DNA of 37,569 nt, taken from NCBI RefSeq assembly GCF_900116755.1, contig NZ_FPBY01000009.1, forward strand, positions 1-37,569, written 5' to 3'. Under the pieces are notes generated by a model. It saw nothing but the letters and a program-made list of their open reading frames with translations. It was not told where the DNA came from and searched no databases. Below are positions 1 to 6,893 of this stretch, one piece after another (position 1 is the first letter of the stretch; every line of letters starts with the position of its first letter). A program made the translations under genes and the position numbers. The stretch comes from Clostridium sp. DSM 8431. Lineage in GTDB: Bacteria; Bacillota; Clostridia; Clostridiales; Clostridiaceae.

Positions 1-249
1 TATTATAATACTAATTTTAAAAGTGAAGATGAATTACGTGAAGCAATAAAGGATTACATATTTTTCTACAATAACAGCAGGTATCAAGAACGCTTCAATA
101 ATCTTACTCCTACTGAAGTGAGACAGGCTGCAATGGTTTCAATACCCCCTGCGCAATATCCTATACCTGAAAATAAACGTATTTTAGCATACAAGGCTAT
201 GCTATTAGAAAAAAGAGAAAAATCGAATAGAAAATGCGACCCTAATTAA
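1..249 (+). CDS. IS3-family transposase (OrfB), C-terminal fragment
   Basis: The frame is open from the first base of the window and stops at TAA 247-249, giving 82 residues of a longer protein. Visible are the IFFYNNSRYQ segment and the NLTPTEVR motif typical of the end of the integrase-core (rve) transposases of IS3-family elements, which cut and join DNA through a DDE active site. The catalytic residues D and D lie upstream of the window. The gene body and the programmed frameshift expected for this family cannot be checked. It is probably intact apart from the window edge. Confidence 0.85.
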   Translation, partial: YYNTNFKSEDELREAIKDYIFFYNNSRYQERFNNLTPTEVRQAAMVSIPPAQYPIPENKRILAYKAMLLEKREKSNRKCDPN

Positions 250-262
250 GATCGCATTTTCT
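231..262 (+). terminator. hairpin at the end of the IS3 transposase gene
   Basis: AAAATGCGA (231-239) pairs with TCGCATTTT (252-260), and the stem overlaps the transposase stop codon. The T-run is short and interrupted, so termination may be modest. It could also block transcription entering the element. Confidence 0.55.
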
Positions 263-313
263 CAAAAATTTTATTTATTTTGCCTGTCTACTTGACAGGG
301 GTCTGTTCATTTT

Positions 314-330
314 AAAAAGCTACAGCTTTT
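314..330 (-). terminator. short hairpin downstream of the DUF2334 gene
   Basis: On the minus strand AAAAGC-TGTA-GCTTTTT forms a six-pair hairpin right after the DUF2334 stop codon. It lies only about 5 bases from the inferred IS end, so the insertion landed just beyond the gene's terminator. The stem is weak. Confidence 0.4.
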
Positions 331-332
331 AT

Positions 333-1643
333 TTAAATATCTTTTACTGAAGACATATCATATCCCTTATTTTCTAAGGCATTAACAATTCTTTTTATTA
401 TTGAATTATCATCGTAATTATAATCAGGAATACCTTCATTTTCAATTAACTTTATATGTTTAAAATCTAATCTTGGATGGAAGAACATACTCCCCATATT
501 ATTAATATTAGCATTTTTAATCTTATTAATAAAATTATCCTCTCCATTTTCATGAACATAATCTAAAAAGGTGGAAATATATCTACAATCACTATTACGT
601 GGACTTATTTGAGGCTTTGAATAATCTATGTTAGATGGTCCATTTTCTTTAAAGGGATAATATAATATTTTAAAGTACTTTTCTGCAACTATATTTTGAT
701 TAGGAGTTATTTCATAGTGAGGTGTTTCAAAAAAGTCTATAGGAATATCTAAGTCTTCACAAATTTTAAGAGCTTTATTAATTCTATCCTCAAATTCAGT
801 ATCAGAAGGATATCTATAGCCAAATTCAGAGCCAACCCCAGATTCATCATTGTTTCTTTGATGAGTGTATCCATGAAGGCCTATTACACCTTTATGACAG
901 GCTAAATAATCAAGGGTATATACAAGTTCTGCAGTTTTAAAATTATTTTGAATAGAAGGATCAATATCTATATCGCTATTAGGGCAAATATATCTAGGAA
1001 TCCAAGCTATATGATAAGGCACATTTCTCTTTGAAAGAAAGGAACCCATTATTCTTAGTTTTTCTAAATAAGATTTATCATAGCTTTGAGTAGTTAATGC
1101 TACATCTTCAATTCTTAAGAATCCCTTTTGATTTATAGAGGGATTATATTCTTTAGTATTATCCATATTAGTATCATTAACTTTGCAGCTTATAGTGTTG
1201 GTTTCTGAATCCCATCTTGAATAAATATTTAATATGTTAGATAAATCAATAAAGGATATATAATAAAATTTATCAGTATTTATAAGAGATTTTTTTAAAT
1301 TAAATTCTTTATTATCAGAATTTATTAAATTATTATTTATGTTTATCCTAATAGTTTTATCTAAAACTTTTAAAATTAGCGTATCATCTTTAGCAGTAAG
1401 AGTGCCATTAAGATTTTTAATTACATCATTTAAACATAAATAATACCTATTTTTATCTAAGTAAATAGGAGTTTTTAAAGATAAATTTTTACCATCTATC
1501 TTAATAGTTATATTATCTTTTTCCATATCTAAGTCTTTTAATTTTTCGTAATCAACATTTTGAGAAATATCTGCACTATACTGAGTACAAGAGCAAAATA
1601 CAGAGAATATAAAAAGTGCTAGTAATAATAAAATTTTTTTCAT
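333..1643 (-). CDS. DUF2334 (polysaccharide-deacetylase-like) lipoprotein with a copper-amine-oxidase-like stalk domain
   Basis: This is a 436-aa exported protein. The ATG at 1643 is chosen because AAAGGAGGAATTT lies directly before it; the longer frame from 1670 would place that Shine-Dalgarno site inside the gene. The N-terminus is a lipoprotein-like signal with Cys at about residue 19. Residues about 45-155 resemble the copper amine oxidase N-terminal-like stalk domain found in clostridial surface proteins. The rest is a DUF2334 domain, a divergent branch of the NodB-type deacetylase fold, with RIEDV (177-181) and LHGYTHQ (256-262) as the likely metal and catalytic motifs. An action on a cell-surface polysaccharide is inferred and the substrate is unknown. 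The gene stands alone and its 3' side is abutted by an IS. Confidence 0.8.
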   Translation of the reverse strand: MKKILLLLALFIFSVFCSCTQYSADISQNVDYEKLKDLDMEKDNITIKIDGKNLSLKTPIYLDKNRYYLCLNDVIKNLNGTLTAKDDTLILKVLDKTIRININNNLINSDNKEFNLKKSLINTDKFYYISFIDLSNILNIYSRWDSETNTISCKVNDTNMDNTKEYNPSINQKGFLRIEDVALTTQSYDKSYLEKLRIMGSFLSKRNVPYHIAWIPRYICPNSDIDIDPSIQNNFKTAELVYTLDYLACHKGVIGLHGYTHQRNNDESGVGSEFGYRYPSDTEFEDRINKALKICEDLDIPIDFFETPHYEITPNQNIVAEKYFKILYYPFKENGPSNIDYSKPQISPRNSDCRYISTFLDYVHENGEDNFINKIKNANINNMGSMFFHPRLDFKHIKLIENEGIPDYNYDDNSIIKRIVNALENKGYDMSSVKDI

Positions 1644-1780
1644 AAATTCCTCCTTTAAAATTTTAAGCATTATACCATTTAATTAAAGTATAATATAAAA
1701 ATAAAAAAATAAATAACATATTTATTAAATTAATATATATAATATATAAAATGCTAAAAAATAATTAAGAGGGGATAAAA

Positions 1781-1999
1781 ATTAGCAAGAATATTCTTGA
1801 TAAAATAAGGAATCGATGTGGCAAGGGATTTAATAAAGGAGTAAGAGGATGGTTAAACTGGCCTATATTTATTGTTATTAGTCCTTTTAAATTTTCAGCT
1901 TTACTTGGAATACTAATTACTATGCTTTTATGTGGTGTAGGACTATATGGGCTTATAGTAATAATACTTCTTACGCTTCTATTTATATTTTTACCATAA
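1781..1999 (+). CDS. small two-helix membrane protein, apparent ATT start
   Basis: An open frame of 72 codons runs from ATT at 1781 to TAA at 1997-1999. There is no ATG, GTG or TTG at its head, but AGAGGGG (about 1768-1774) lies six bases before the ATT, so a rare ATT start is the best reading. The N-terminal 28 residues are basic (SKNILDKIRNR, GVRGWLNWP). The rest is two hydrophobic stretches separated by a Gly-containing turn (GVGLYG). It ends about 40 bases upstream of RNase P RNA in the same direction. I do not recognise a family. It could be a decayed gene, but the frame, Shine-Dalgarno site and amphipathic head argue for a real small protein. Confidence 0.5.
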   Translation: MSKNILDKIRNRCGKGFNKGVRGWLNWPIFIVISPFKFSALLGILITMLLCGVGLYGLIVIILLTLLFIFLP

Positions 2000-2040
2000 A
2001 AAAACATTGTAAAAATTAAATTACTGTGATAATATATTAA

Positions 2041-2390
2041 ATGCGAGTGAGACAGGCAATCGCTGCTAGTCTTTGAACTAGGAGAGGAAAGTCGGGGCTC
2101 CATAGGGCAGGATGCTGGATAACGTCCAGTCAAGGTGACTTGAAGGAAAGTGCAACAGAAATATACCGCCTGCTTTTGCAGGTAAGGATGGAAAGGCGAG
2201 GTAAGAGCTCACCAGCGTGATGGCGACTTCACGGCTATGTAAACCCCATCTGGAGCAAGACCGAATAGAGAGGCATTTAAGGGGTTGCCCGCTCCGCCTC
2301 TGGGTGTGTCGCTTGAACCTGTTGGTAACAGCAGGTCTAGATAGATGATTGCTTAATACAGGACCCCGCTTATGGCTTATCTCGTATATG
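2041..2390 (+). ncRNA. rnpB: RNase P RNA (class A)
   Basis: This is the catalytic RNA of RNase P, which removes 5' leaders from tRNA precursors. Conserved blocks are present in order: GAGGAAAGTC near 2082, ACAGAAA near 2155, the GGTAAGAGCTCACC segment near 2200, AGACCGAATAG near 2260, and a 3' end that pairs back with the 5' end (ATGCGAG with CTCGTAT, helix P1). The overall layout is the ancestral A type, as usual in clostridia. The ends are set by P1 and could be off by a few bases. A strong terminator follows. Confidence 0.95.
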
Positions 2391-2393
2391 TGG

Positions 2394-2426
2394 AAACCAC
2401 TAGGTAATACCTAGTGGTTTTCTTTT
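2394..2426 (+). terminator. rnpB terminator
   Basis: AAACCACTAGGT and ACCTAGTGGTTTT form a perfect stem of about 12 pairs with a short loop, followed by TTTTCTTTT, directly after the P1 helix of RNase P RNA. Confidence 0.9.
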
Positions 2427-2472
2427 ATACAAAATGATACAATATATGTATAAATTTCTGGGTGGTGGTAAA

Positions 2473-2823
2473 ATGGTAGCCATAATTGATAGATACATAA
2501 ATATGGTGCGTACAAGTAAATTAAAAACTATGTTATTTAGTCTGTGTTTTGCTCTAGTATGTTTAGTTTCTACCTATTTGAGAAGAGATAAATCAAATGG
2601 ATTAAGCGACTTAGACAACTTCATAGTATCAATAATGTCATCTGTTGCACTTGGTATTGTATGGTTTATTTCTTCATTAGTTATGGTAAAGATATCAGAT
2701 AATATTGAGGAAAGAAAATCTAAAGCTAATGAAGCCTTAAGAGAAGCTAAGAGAGAAAAAGCAATAGTAAAATCTAAAAAGGTGAATAATAAGAAAAAGA
2801 AGAAAAACAGAAGAGAAAATTAG
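2473..2823 (+). CDS. small two-TM membrane protein with lysine-rich tail
   Basis: A 116-aa protein starts at ATG 2473, preceded by GGGTGGTGG; an earlier in-frame ATG at 2434 lies next to the rnpB terminator and lacks a ribosome site. It has two predicted membrane helices (about residues 18-36 and 49-70), then a charged helix and a very basic C-terminal tail made largely of K, N and R. The tail might bind nucleic acid or lipid head groups, but no family is recognised. It lies between rnpB and the convergent methyltransferase gene and shares a hairpin terminator with it. Confidence 0.65.
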   Translation: MVAIIDRYINMVRTSKLKTMLFSLCFALVCLVSTYLRRDKSNGLSDLDNFIVSIMSSVALGIVWFISSLVMVKISDNIEERKSKANEALREAKREKAIVKSKKVNNKKKKKNRREN

Positions 2824-2829
2824 TAAAAA

Positions 2830-2868
2830 GGAGTATAAAGTTAAATATATAACTTTATACTCCAAAAG
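2830..2868. terminator. bidirectional terminator between the small membrane protein and the prmA-like gene
   Basis: GGAGTATAAAGTT (2830-2842) pairs perfectly with AACTTTATACTCC (2851-2863), a 13-bp stem. On the minus strand it is followed at once by TTTTT; on the plus strand by AAAAGTTTTTT. It therefore serves the minus-strand gene best but lies between two convergent genes. Confidence 0.85.
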
Positions 2869-2872
2869 TTTT

Positions 2873-3739
2873 TTATTCAAAAATTATTGTAACCCATTCA
2901 GCACTTTGATGTTTTTCAATCATTTTGAATCCATAGCTTTCTATCATTTCACGAACCTTTTCAAAGCTCCATTCAACAATACCAGAAACTAAAAGCTTTC
3001 CATCTTCTTTTATATGCTCTTTAATAAAGTCCATAAACATATGAGTTTCTTCACCACCAATGTTTATGTATATCCAGTCAAATTTACCTTCTATATTAAC
3101 TTCACCTGTAAGAGCATCTCCAACTAAAGGTTTTATATTAGTTAAATTATTAAGAGCTGCATTAAATTCAACTTCGTCCTTAATATCTCTTATATCAAGG
3201 GCAACAACTTCACTAGCATTTTTCATAGCAGTTGCAAGAGATAGTATACCAGAACCAGTGCCAATATCTAAAACTCTTTTTCCTGTAAAGTCTTTATCTA
3301 AAATAACTCTTAAAAGATCTTGAGTTGTTTCATGAAGACCTGTTCCAAAAGCACCTTGTGATATAAAGTTAATCTTCTTTTTGTCTTCAAATTCTTCAGT
3401 AGGAGAGGCAATAACCCATTCATCATTAATATGTATTGCTGGCATTGAGAAATCTTCATATGTATCTGCTTCTTCATGAACATCAAAAGGTTTTTGCCCT
3501 AATATTTCATTTACTCTAGTCATGAAAATTTCTAAATCTTCTAGATCCTCATCTTGGCTTTGGAAAGCAACCTTTAAAGTTACTTCTTGAGTATCAACTT
3601 CTTCGTATCCATAACCATTTTCATCTGTTGTAATCTTTAAAAGACTTTCATAGAAAACATCATAGATATCATTTATTTGAAGTTTTTCAACATATTCATC
3701 CACCTTATCAAATGGCACATTATAGCTAATTATAAACAT
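2873..3739 (-). CDS. PrmA-like ribosomal protein L11 methyltransferase family protein
   Basis: A 288-aa SAM-dependent methyltransferase starts at ATG 3739 with GAAAGGAG upstream. The N-terminal 100 residues resemble the small substrate-recognition domain of PrmA. Then come the PrmA signature AFGTGLHETT (130-139), the SAM-binding loop DIGTGSG (158-164) and LLVSGI near the C-terminus. Canonical PrmA trimethylates ribosomal protein L11. This protein is somewhat shorter than most PrmA proteins and departs from the usual DPGxAFGTG and DxGCGSG forms. The gene stands alone, whereas clostridial prmA is often next to dnaJ and rsmE. It may be a second, diverged PrmA with another substrate. Confidence 0.75.
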   Translation of the reverse strand: MFIISYNVPFDKVDEYVEKLQINDIYDVFYESLLKITTDENGYGYEEVDTQEVTLKVAFQSQDEDLEDLEIFMTRVNEILGQKPFDVHEEADTYEDFSMPAIHINDEWVIASPTEEFEDKKKINFISQGAFGTGLHETTQDLLRVILDKDFTGKRVLDIGTGSGILSLATAMKNASEVVALDIRDIKDEVEFNAALNNLTNIKPLVGDALTGEVNIEGKFDWIYINIGGEETHMFMDFIKEHIKEDGKLLVSGIVEWSFEKVREMIESYGFKMIEKHQSAEWVTIIFE

Positions 3740-3875
3740 AAAAGTTTACTCCTTTCAAAATAGACTAATAACATATTATTATAACTTTTAAACTATGTAA
3801 AGCTATGGTGGTTTATTTACAAAAATATACTTGTGAGTTATGATTAAATTAGTATACAGGAAAGGATGAGGTATT

Positions 3876-4835
3876 TTGAAGAAAATAGTTATTTTAGACG
3901 GAAAAACATTAGGGAATGTTGATTATAAAAAACTAGAGGAATTTGGACAAATAGATTATTATGATACAACAAAAGCCGAAGATGTAGAGGAAAGAATTAA
4001 AGATGCTTCAATAATTCTTACAAATAAAGTTGTATTAAATGAAGATAATTTAAAAGATGCTGAAAAACTTGAATTAATATGTGAAACAGCTACAGGTTTC
4101 AATAATATAGACATAGAGTATGCTAAAAAGAGAAATATAGCAGTTACAAATGTAGCAGGATATTCAACACCAACAGTGGCTCAACATACCTTTGCAACAG
4201 CACTTCATTTATATAATAAGATTTCTTATTATGATAATTATGTAAAGAGCGGAGAATATTCTAAGAGTGATATATTTACAAACTTAGATATGCCTTTTAA
4301 TGATTTAGAAGGTAAGACATGGGGCGTTATAGGCCTTGGAAATATAGGAAAGAAAGTAGCAAAAATTGCAGATGCTTTTGGATGTAAAGTTGTTTATTAT
4401 TCTACATCAGGAAGAAATAATAACCCTGATTATGAAAGAGTAGACCTTGAAACTCTTTTAAAAGATTGTGATGTTATTTCAATTCATGCTCCTTTAAATG
4501 AAGCAACTAAAGGGTTATTTAACTACGAAAATCTTTGTAAGATGAAAAAATCAGCTATTCTTATTAATATGGGAAGAGGACCTATTGTAGTTGATAAAGA
4601 CTTAGCAAAGGCTATAGATGAAGAAAAGATAGCAGGAGCAGCTTTAGATGTATTTGAGGTTGAACCTATGAAAGCAGATAATCCATTATTAGTTGTAGAA
4701 AAGAAGGAAAGATTAGTTCTTACACCTCATATAGCATGGGCAAGTGTTGAAGCTAGAAATAGATTATTTAATGATTTAATTGAAAATATAAGAGCCTTTT
4801 ATAGAGGAGAAGAAAAAAATAGAGTTGATAAATAG
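3876..4835 (+). CDS. D-2-hydroxyacid dehydrogenase (glycerate/hydroxypyruvate-reductase-like)
   Basis: A 319-aa NAD(P)-dependent dehydrogenase that interconverts a 2-oxoacid and its D-2-hydroxyacid. The start is TTG at 3876 behind AGGAAAGGATGAGG; no ATG is in a better place. The nucleotide-binding loop is GLGNIG (153-158). The catalytic triad is R234 (in NMGRGP), E263 (in DVFEVEP) and H285 (in LTPHIAW), as in the glycerate dehydrogenase/HprA group. The strand after the loop reads VVYYSTSGR, with no Asp at the usual NADH-discriminating place, so NADPH use is possible. A promoter-like pair (TTGTGA at 3831, TATACA at 3853) lies just upstream. The physiological substrate cannot be fixed from sequence. 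Confidence 0.85.
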   Translation: MKKIVILDGKTLGNVDYKKLEEFGQIDYYDTTKAEDVEERIKDASIILTNKVVLNEDNLKDAEKLELICETATGFNNIDIEYAKKRNIAVTNVAGYSTPTVAQHTFATALHLYNKISYYDNYVKSGEYSKSDIFTNLDMPFNDLEGKTWGVIGLGNIGKKVAKIADAFGCKVVYYSTSGRNNNPDYERVDLETLLKDCDVISIHAPLNEATKGLFNYENLCKMKKSAILINMGRGPIVVDKDLAKAIDEEKIAGAALDVFEVEPMKADNPLLVVEKKERLVLTPHIAWASVEARNRLFNDLIENIRAFYRGEEKNRVDK

Positions 4836-4843
4836 ATACTAAA

Positions 4844-4884
4844 AGAGAGGATTCAAGTTTGATTGTGAATCCTCTCCTCTTTTA
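4844..4884. terminator. terminator after the hydroxyacid dehydrogenase gene
   Basis: GAGAGGATTCA and TGAATCCTCTC form an 11-bp stem, followed by CTCTTTTATA on the plus strand. It sits between convergent genes and may also act on the minus-strand symporter transcript. Confidence 0.85.
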
Positions 4885-4909
4885 TATAGGGTTAAAAGAC
4901 TTAGAAAAC

Positions 4910-6163
4910 TTAGTCAAAAGTATAATATTTTTCTTCGTTAAATTCTTTTTCACTTTTACTTACAATTAAAGTACAAACACAGTCCCCCATAACATTAATT
5001 GTAGTTCTACACATATCTAGAATTCTATCTACACCTAATATGAGTGCAATACCCTCAAGTGGAAGTCCTACTGATTGTAATACCATAGAAAGCATAACCA
5101 TACCAACACCAGGAACTCCAGCAGTACCAATAGAAGCTAAAGTAGCAGTGAATATAATAGTTAAAATTCCACTTACACCAATATCTATTCCATATACTTG
5201 AGAAATGAATATTGAGGCAACACCTTGCATAATTGCTGTACCATCCATATTAATAGTAGCTCCAAGAGGTAAAGTAAATGATCCTATAGAATTACTTACT
5301 CCAGCTTCAGTCATTGTTTCAGTAGTAACTGGAAGAGAAGCGCTACTAGATGAAGTTGAGAAAGTTACAGCAGCTATTTTTGTAAATCTTTTAAAAAATG
5401 GTTTTAGCTTAAGTCTTGTAAATAATTTTAATAATAGACTATATACAAGTGAACCTTGAACAGCAAGAGCTAGTAGAATTGTAAACATATATTTAAGTAA
5501 TGGAAGCATTGCATCAAAGCCTGTTTTTGCAAAAGTTGAAGCAATAAGAGCGAAAACTCCATAAGGTGCACATTCCATAATTAAATCAATAATTTTCATA
5601 CATACATCATTAGTGCTTTGCATGAATTTTTGGAAAGGTTCAGCTTTTTCGCCAATTAAACTCATGGCAGTTCCAAGTAAAAGAGCAAATACTATAATTT
5701 GAAGCATATCACCTTCAACCATAGCTTTAAAAGGATTAGTAGGAATCATAGCTATTAGAATTTCAACAAAACTTTTATTTTCGTTAATTGTAGGTGCTTG
5801 AGTTACTACGCTAGACATATCAAGTCCGTTACCTGGACGTATAACTAAAGCAAGTAAAATAGAAATGGTTATAGCAGCAGCTGTTGTGAATAGATAAAAT
5901 ATAATAGTTTTTCCACCAATACGGCCAATCTTTTTAATATCTCCTAAAGAAGATGAACCACAAGCAAGTGAAGTTAGTACTAAAGGTACTACAAGCATTT
6001 TTATAGCATTTAGAAAGGAATCTCCAATAATTTTAAAAATTCCATCTAATAATAGAGTGTTCTTAATAAATTCATTAGATATATTTTGAAGGATAAGCCC
6101 CATTATTGCACCTAGAAAAAGGCCCAATAATATTTTTGATGTTAATGATAGTTTCTTTTTCAT
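4910..6163 (-). CDS. dicarboxylate/amino acid:cation symporter (DAACS family)
   Basis: A 417-aa inner-membrane carrier of the glutamate/aspartate/serine-threonine symporter family, driven by Na+ or H+. It starts at ATG 6163 with AGGGGG upstream. The family landmarks are clear: the serine-rich re-entrant hairpin FSTSSSSASLP, the motif GATINMDGTAIMQG, and a second glycine/alanine-rich re-entrant loop GTAGVPGVGMVML. About eight membrane helices are expected and the length is normal. The substrate (glutamate, aspartate, dicarboxylate or serine) is not resolved. A good sigma-A promoter lies 43 bases upstream of the start. Confidence 0.9.
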   Translation of the reverse strand: MKKKLSLTSKILLGLFLGAIMGLILQNISNEFIKNTLLLDGIFKIIGDSFLNAIKMLVVPLVLTSLACGSSSLGDIKKIGRIGGKTIIFYLFTTAAAITISILLALVIRPGNGLDMSSVVTQAPTINENKSFVEILIAMIPTNPFKAMVEGDMLQIIVFALLLGTAMSLIGEKAEPFQKFMQSTNDVCMKIIDLIMECAPYGVFALIASTFAKTGFDAMLPLLKYMFTILLALAVQGSLVYSLLLKLFTRLKLKPFFKRFTKIAAVTFSTSSSSASLPVTTETMTEAGVSNSIGSFTLPLGATINMDGTAIMQGVASIFISQVYGIDIGVSGILTIIFTATLASIGTAGVPGVGMVMLSMVLQSVGLPLEGIALILGVDRILDMCRTTINVMGDCVCTLIVSKSEKEFNEEKYYTFD

Positions 6164-6205
6164 ATTTTATGTCCCCCTGTGTAGTTTTTGTCACAATATG
6201 TGTAT

Positions 6206-6234
6206 AGTATATATAATTTAAAACAAAAATGCAA
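6206..6234 (-). promoter_or_regulatory. sigma-A promoter of the DAACS symporter gene
   Basis: On the minus strand TTGCAT (6234-6229) and TATACT (6211-6206) are separated by exactly 17 bases, placing the transcription start about 30-40 bases before the symporter ATG. Confidence 0.6.
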
Positions 6235-6447
6235 GTGAGTAATTTAAAAAATTCATTTTTTAAATAAAAAGACATCATAAAACAACAATTTTCAAATTAT
6301 ATTGCAAGAAAAAAGCATTTGACATTCAAAAGTTTAAAGAAAATGTAATTGTTTTCTAAATGGAATTTTATTTAAATGTATCATTTATCTAAAGGATAGA
6401 AATTAACAATAAAAAATGAGAAAATAATAATGATTTGCATCATAATA

Positions 6448-6476
6448 TTGACAAAAAAACAATAATATAGTATTAT
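6448..6476 (+). promoter_or_regulatory. sigma-A promoter of the leuA T-box leader
   Basis: A consensus TTGACA (6448-6453) and TATTAT (6471-6476) are spaced by 17 bases. Transcription would start near 6483 and enter the T-box leader. The stretch 6235-6447 between this and the divergent symporter promoter is A/T-rich and shows no gene. Confidence 0.75.
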
Positions 6477-6482
6477 TACTAA

Positions 6483-6716
6483 TAAGTTAATAATGATAAA
6501 AGCAAGGAATGAGAGTAGTAAAAAGCAGAGTCCTTAAAGAGAGTAAAGCGTTTGGTGAAAGTTTGCAGGAAAATCACTTTTGAACTCGCTCATGAGTTAT
6601 AAGGCTGAAAAAATAGTAAGCTTTATCGGTTTTGAAACCGTTATTTTAATTAAGTAAATTAATTGGATGGTACCGCGTAATTGCTCCAAGACTGGGGTTA
6701 TTGCGCTTTTTTTTAA
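6483..6716 (+). promoter_or_regulatory. T-box leader, leucine specifier (CTC), controlling leuA
   Basis: This 5' leader reads the charging state of a tRNA. Stem I contains the expected purine-rich AGTA-type motifs (near 6511) and a specifier loop GAACTCGC in which CTC (6585-6587) is a leucine codon. The T-box TGGTACCGCG (6668-6677) supplies the TGGT that pairs with the uncharged tRNA acceptor end. A terminator hairpin (GCGTAATTGCTCC with GGGGTTATTGCGC, then eight T, to about 6715) competes with the antiterminator. Uncharged tRNA-Leu would permit read-through into leuA, so the gene should be induced by leucine starvation. Confidence 0.92.
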
Positions 6717-6754
6717 CTAAAATTAAATTGGAAATAAAGTGAGGTGAAGAAATA

Positions 6755-6772
6755 ATGGGGTTACAGCAGTAG
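6755..6772 (+). CDS. possible five-codon leader peptide between the T-box and leuA
   Basis: GTGAGGTG is followed eight bases later by ATG GGG TTA CAG CAG TAG, a ribosome site and spacing as good as those of the real genes here. A second ATG GGG TTA TAG without a Shine-Dalgarno site occurs at 6803-6814. The sequence 6717-6893 otherwise carries nothing I recognise. It may be a translated leader, a duplicated start region or chance. Confidence 0.2.
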   Translation: MGLQQ

Positions 6773-6893
6773 ATAAAAAGATAATACTTATAGTTAAGCT
6801 CTATGGGGTTATAGAAAACTTATGATTAATAATTTAATTAATAAGAAGTAGAGAGCATAAGTAACTATAAAAAATCTTAAGGGGGCATTTAAA

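Larger units (their letters stand above)
1..309 (+). mobile_element. IS3-family insertion sequence, right end (cut by window start)
   Basis: The block holds the 3' end of an IS3-type transposase gene followed by about 60 non-coding bases. It ends in a sequence that, read inward from the right, starts TGAACAGACCCC. The TG...CA end and the position just past the transposase stop fit a right terminal inverted repeat of an IS3-family element. The left end and the target duplication are outside the window, so the exact boundary (about 309) is inferred. Confidence 0.7.

Noticed and set aside
1765-2133. A 122-codon minus-strand open frame
   Set aside because: It is antisense to RNase P RNA and the small membrane gene, has no ribosome site, and is Pro/Ser-rich as expected for a shadow frame.
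6075-6278. A 67-codon minus-strand frame at the head of the symporter gene
   Set aside because: It overlaps the symporter start and promoter in another frame and lacks a Shine-Dalgarno site.
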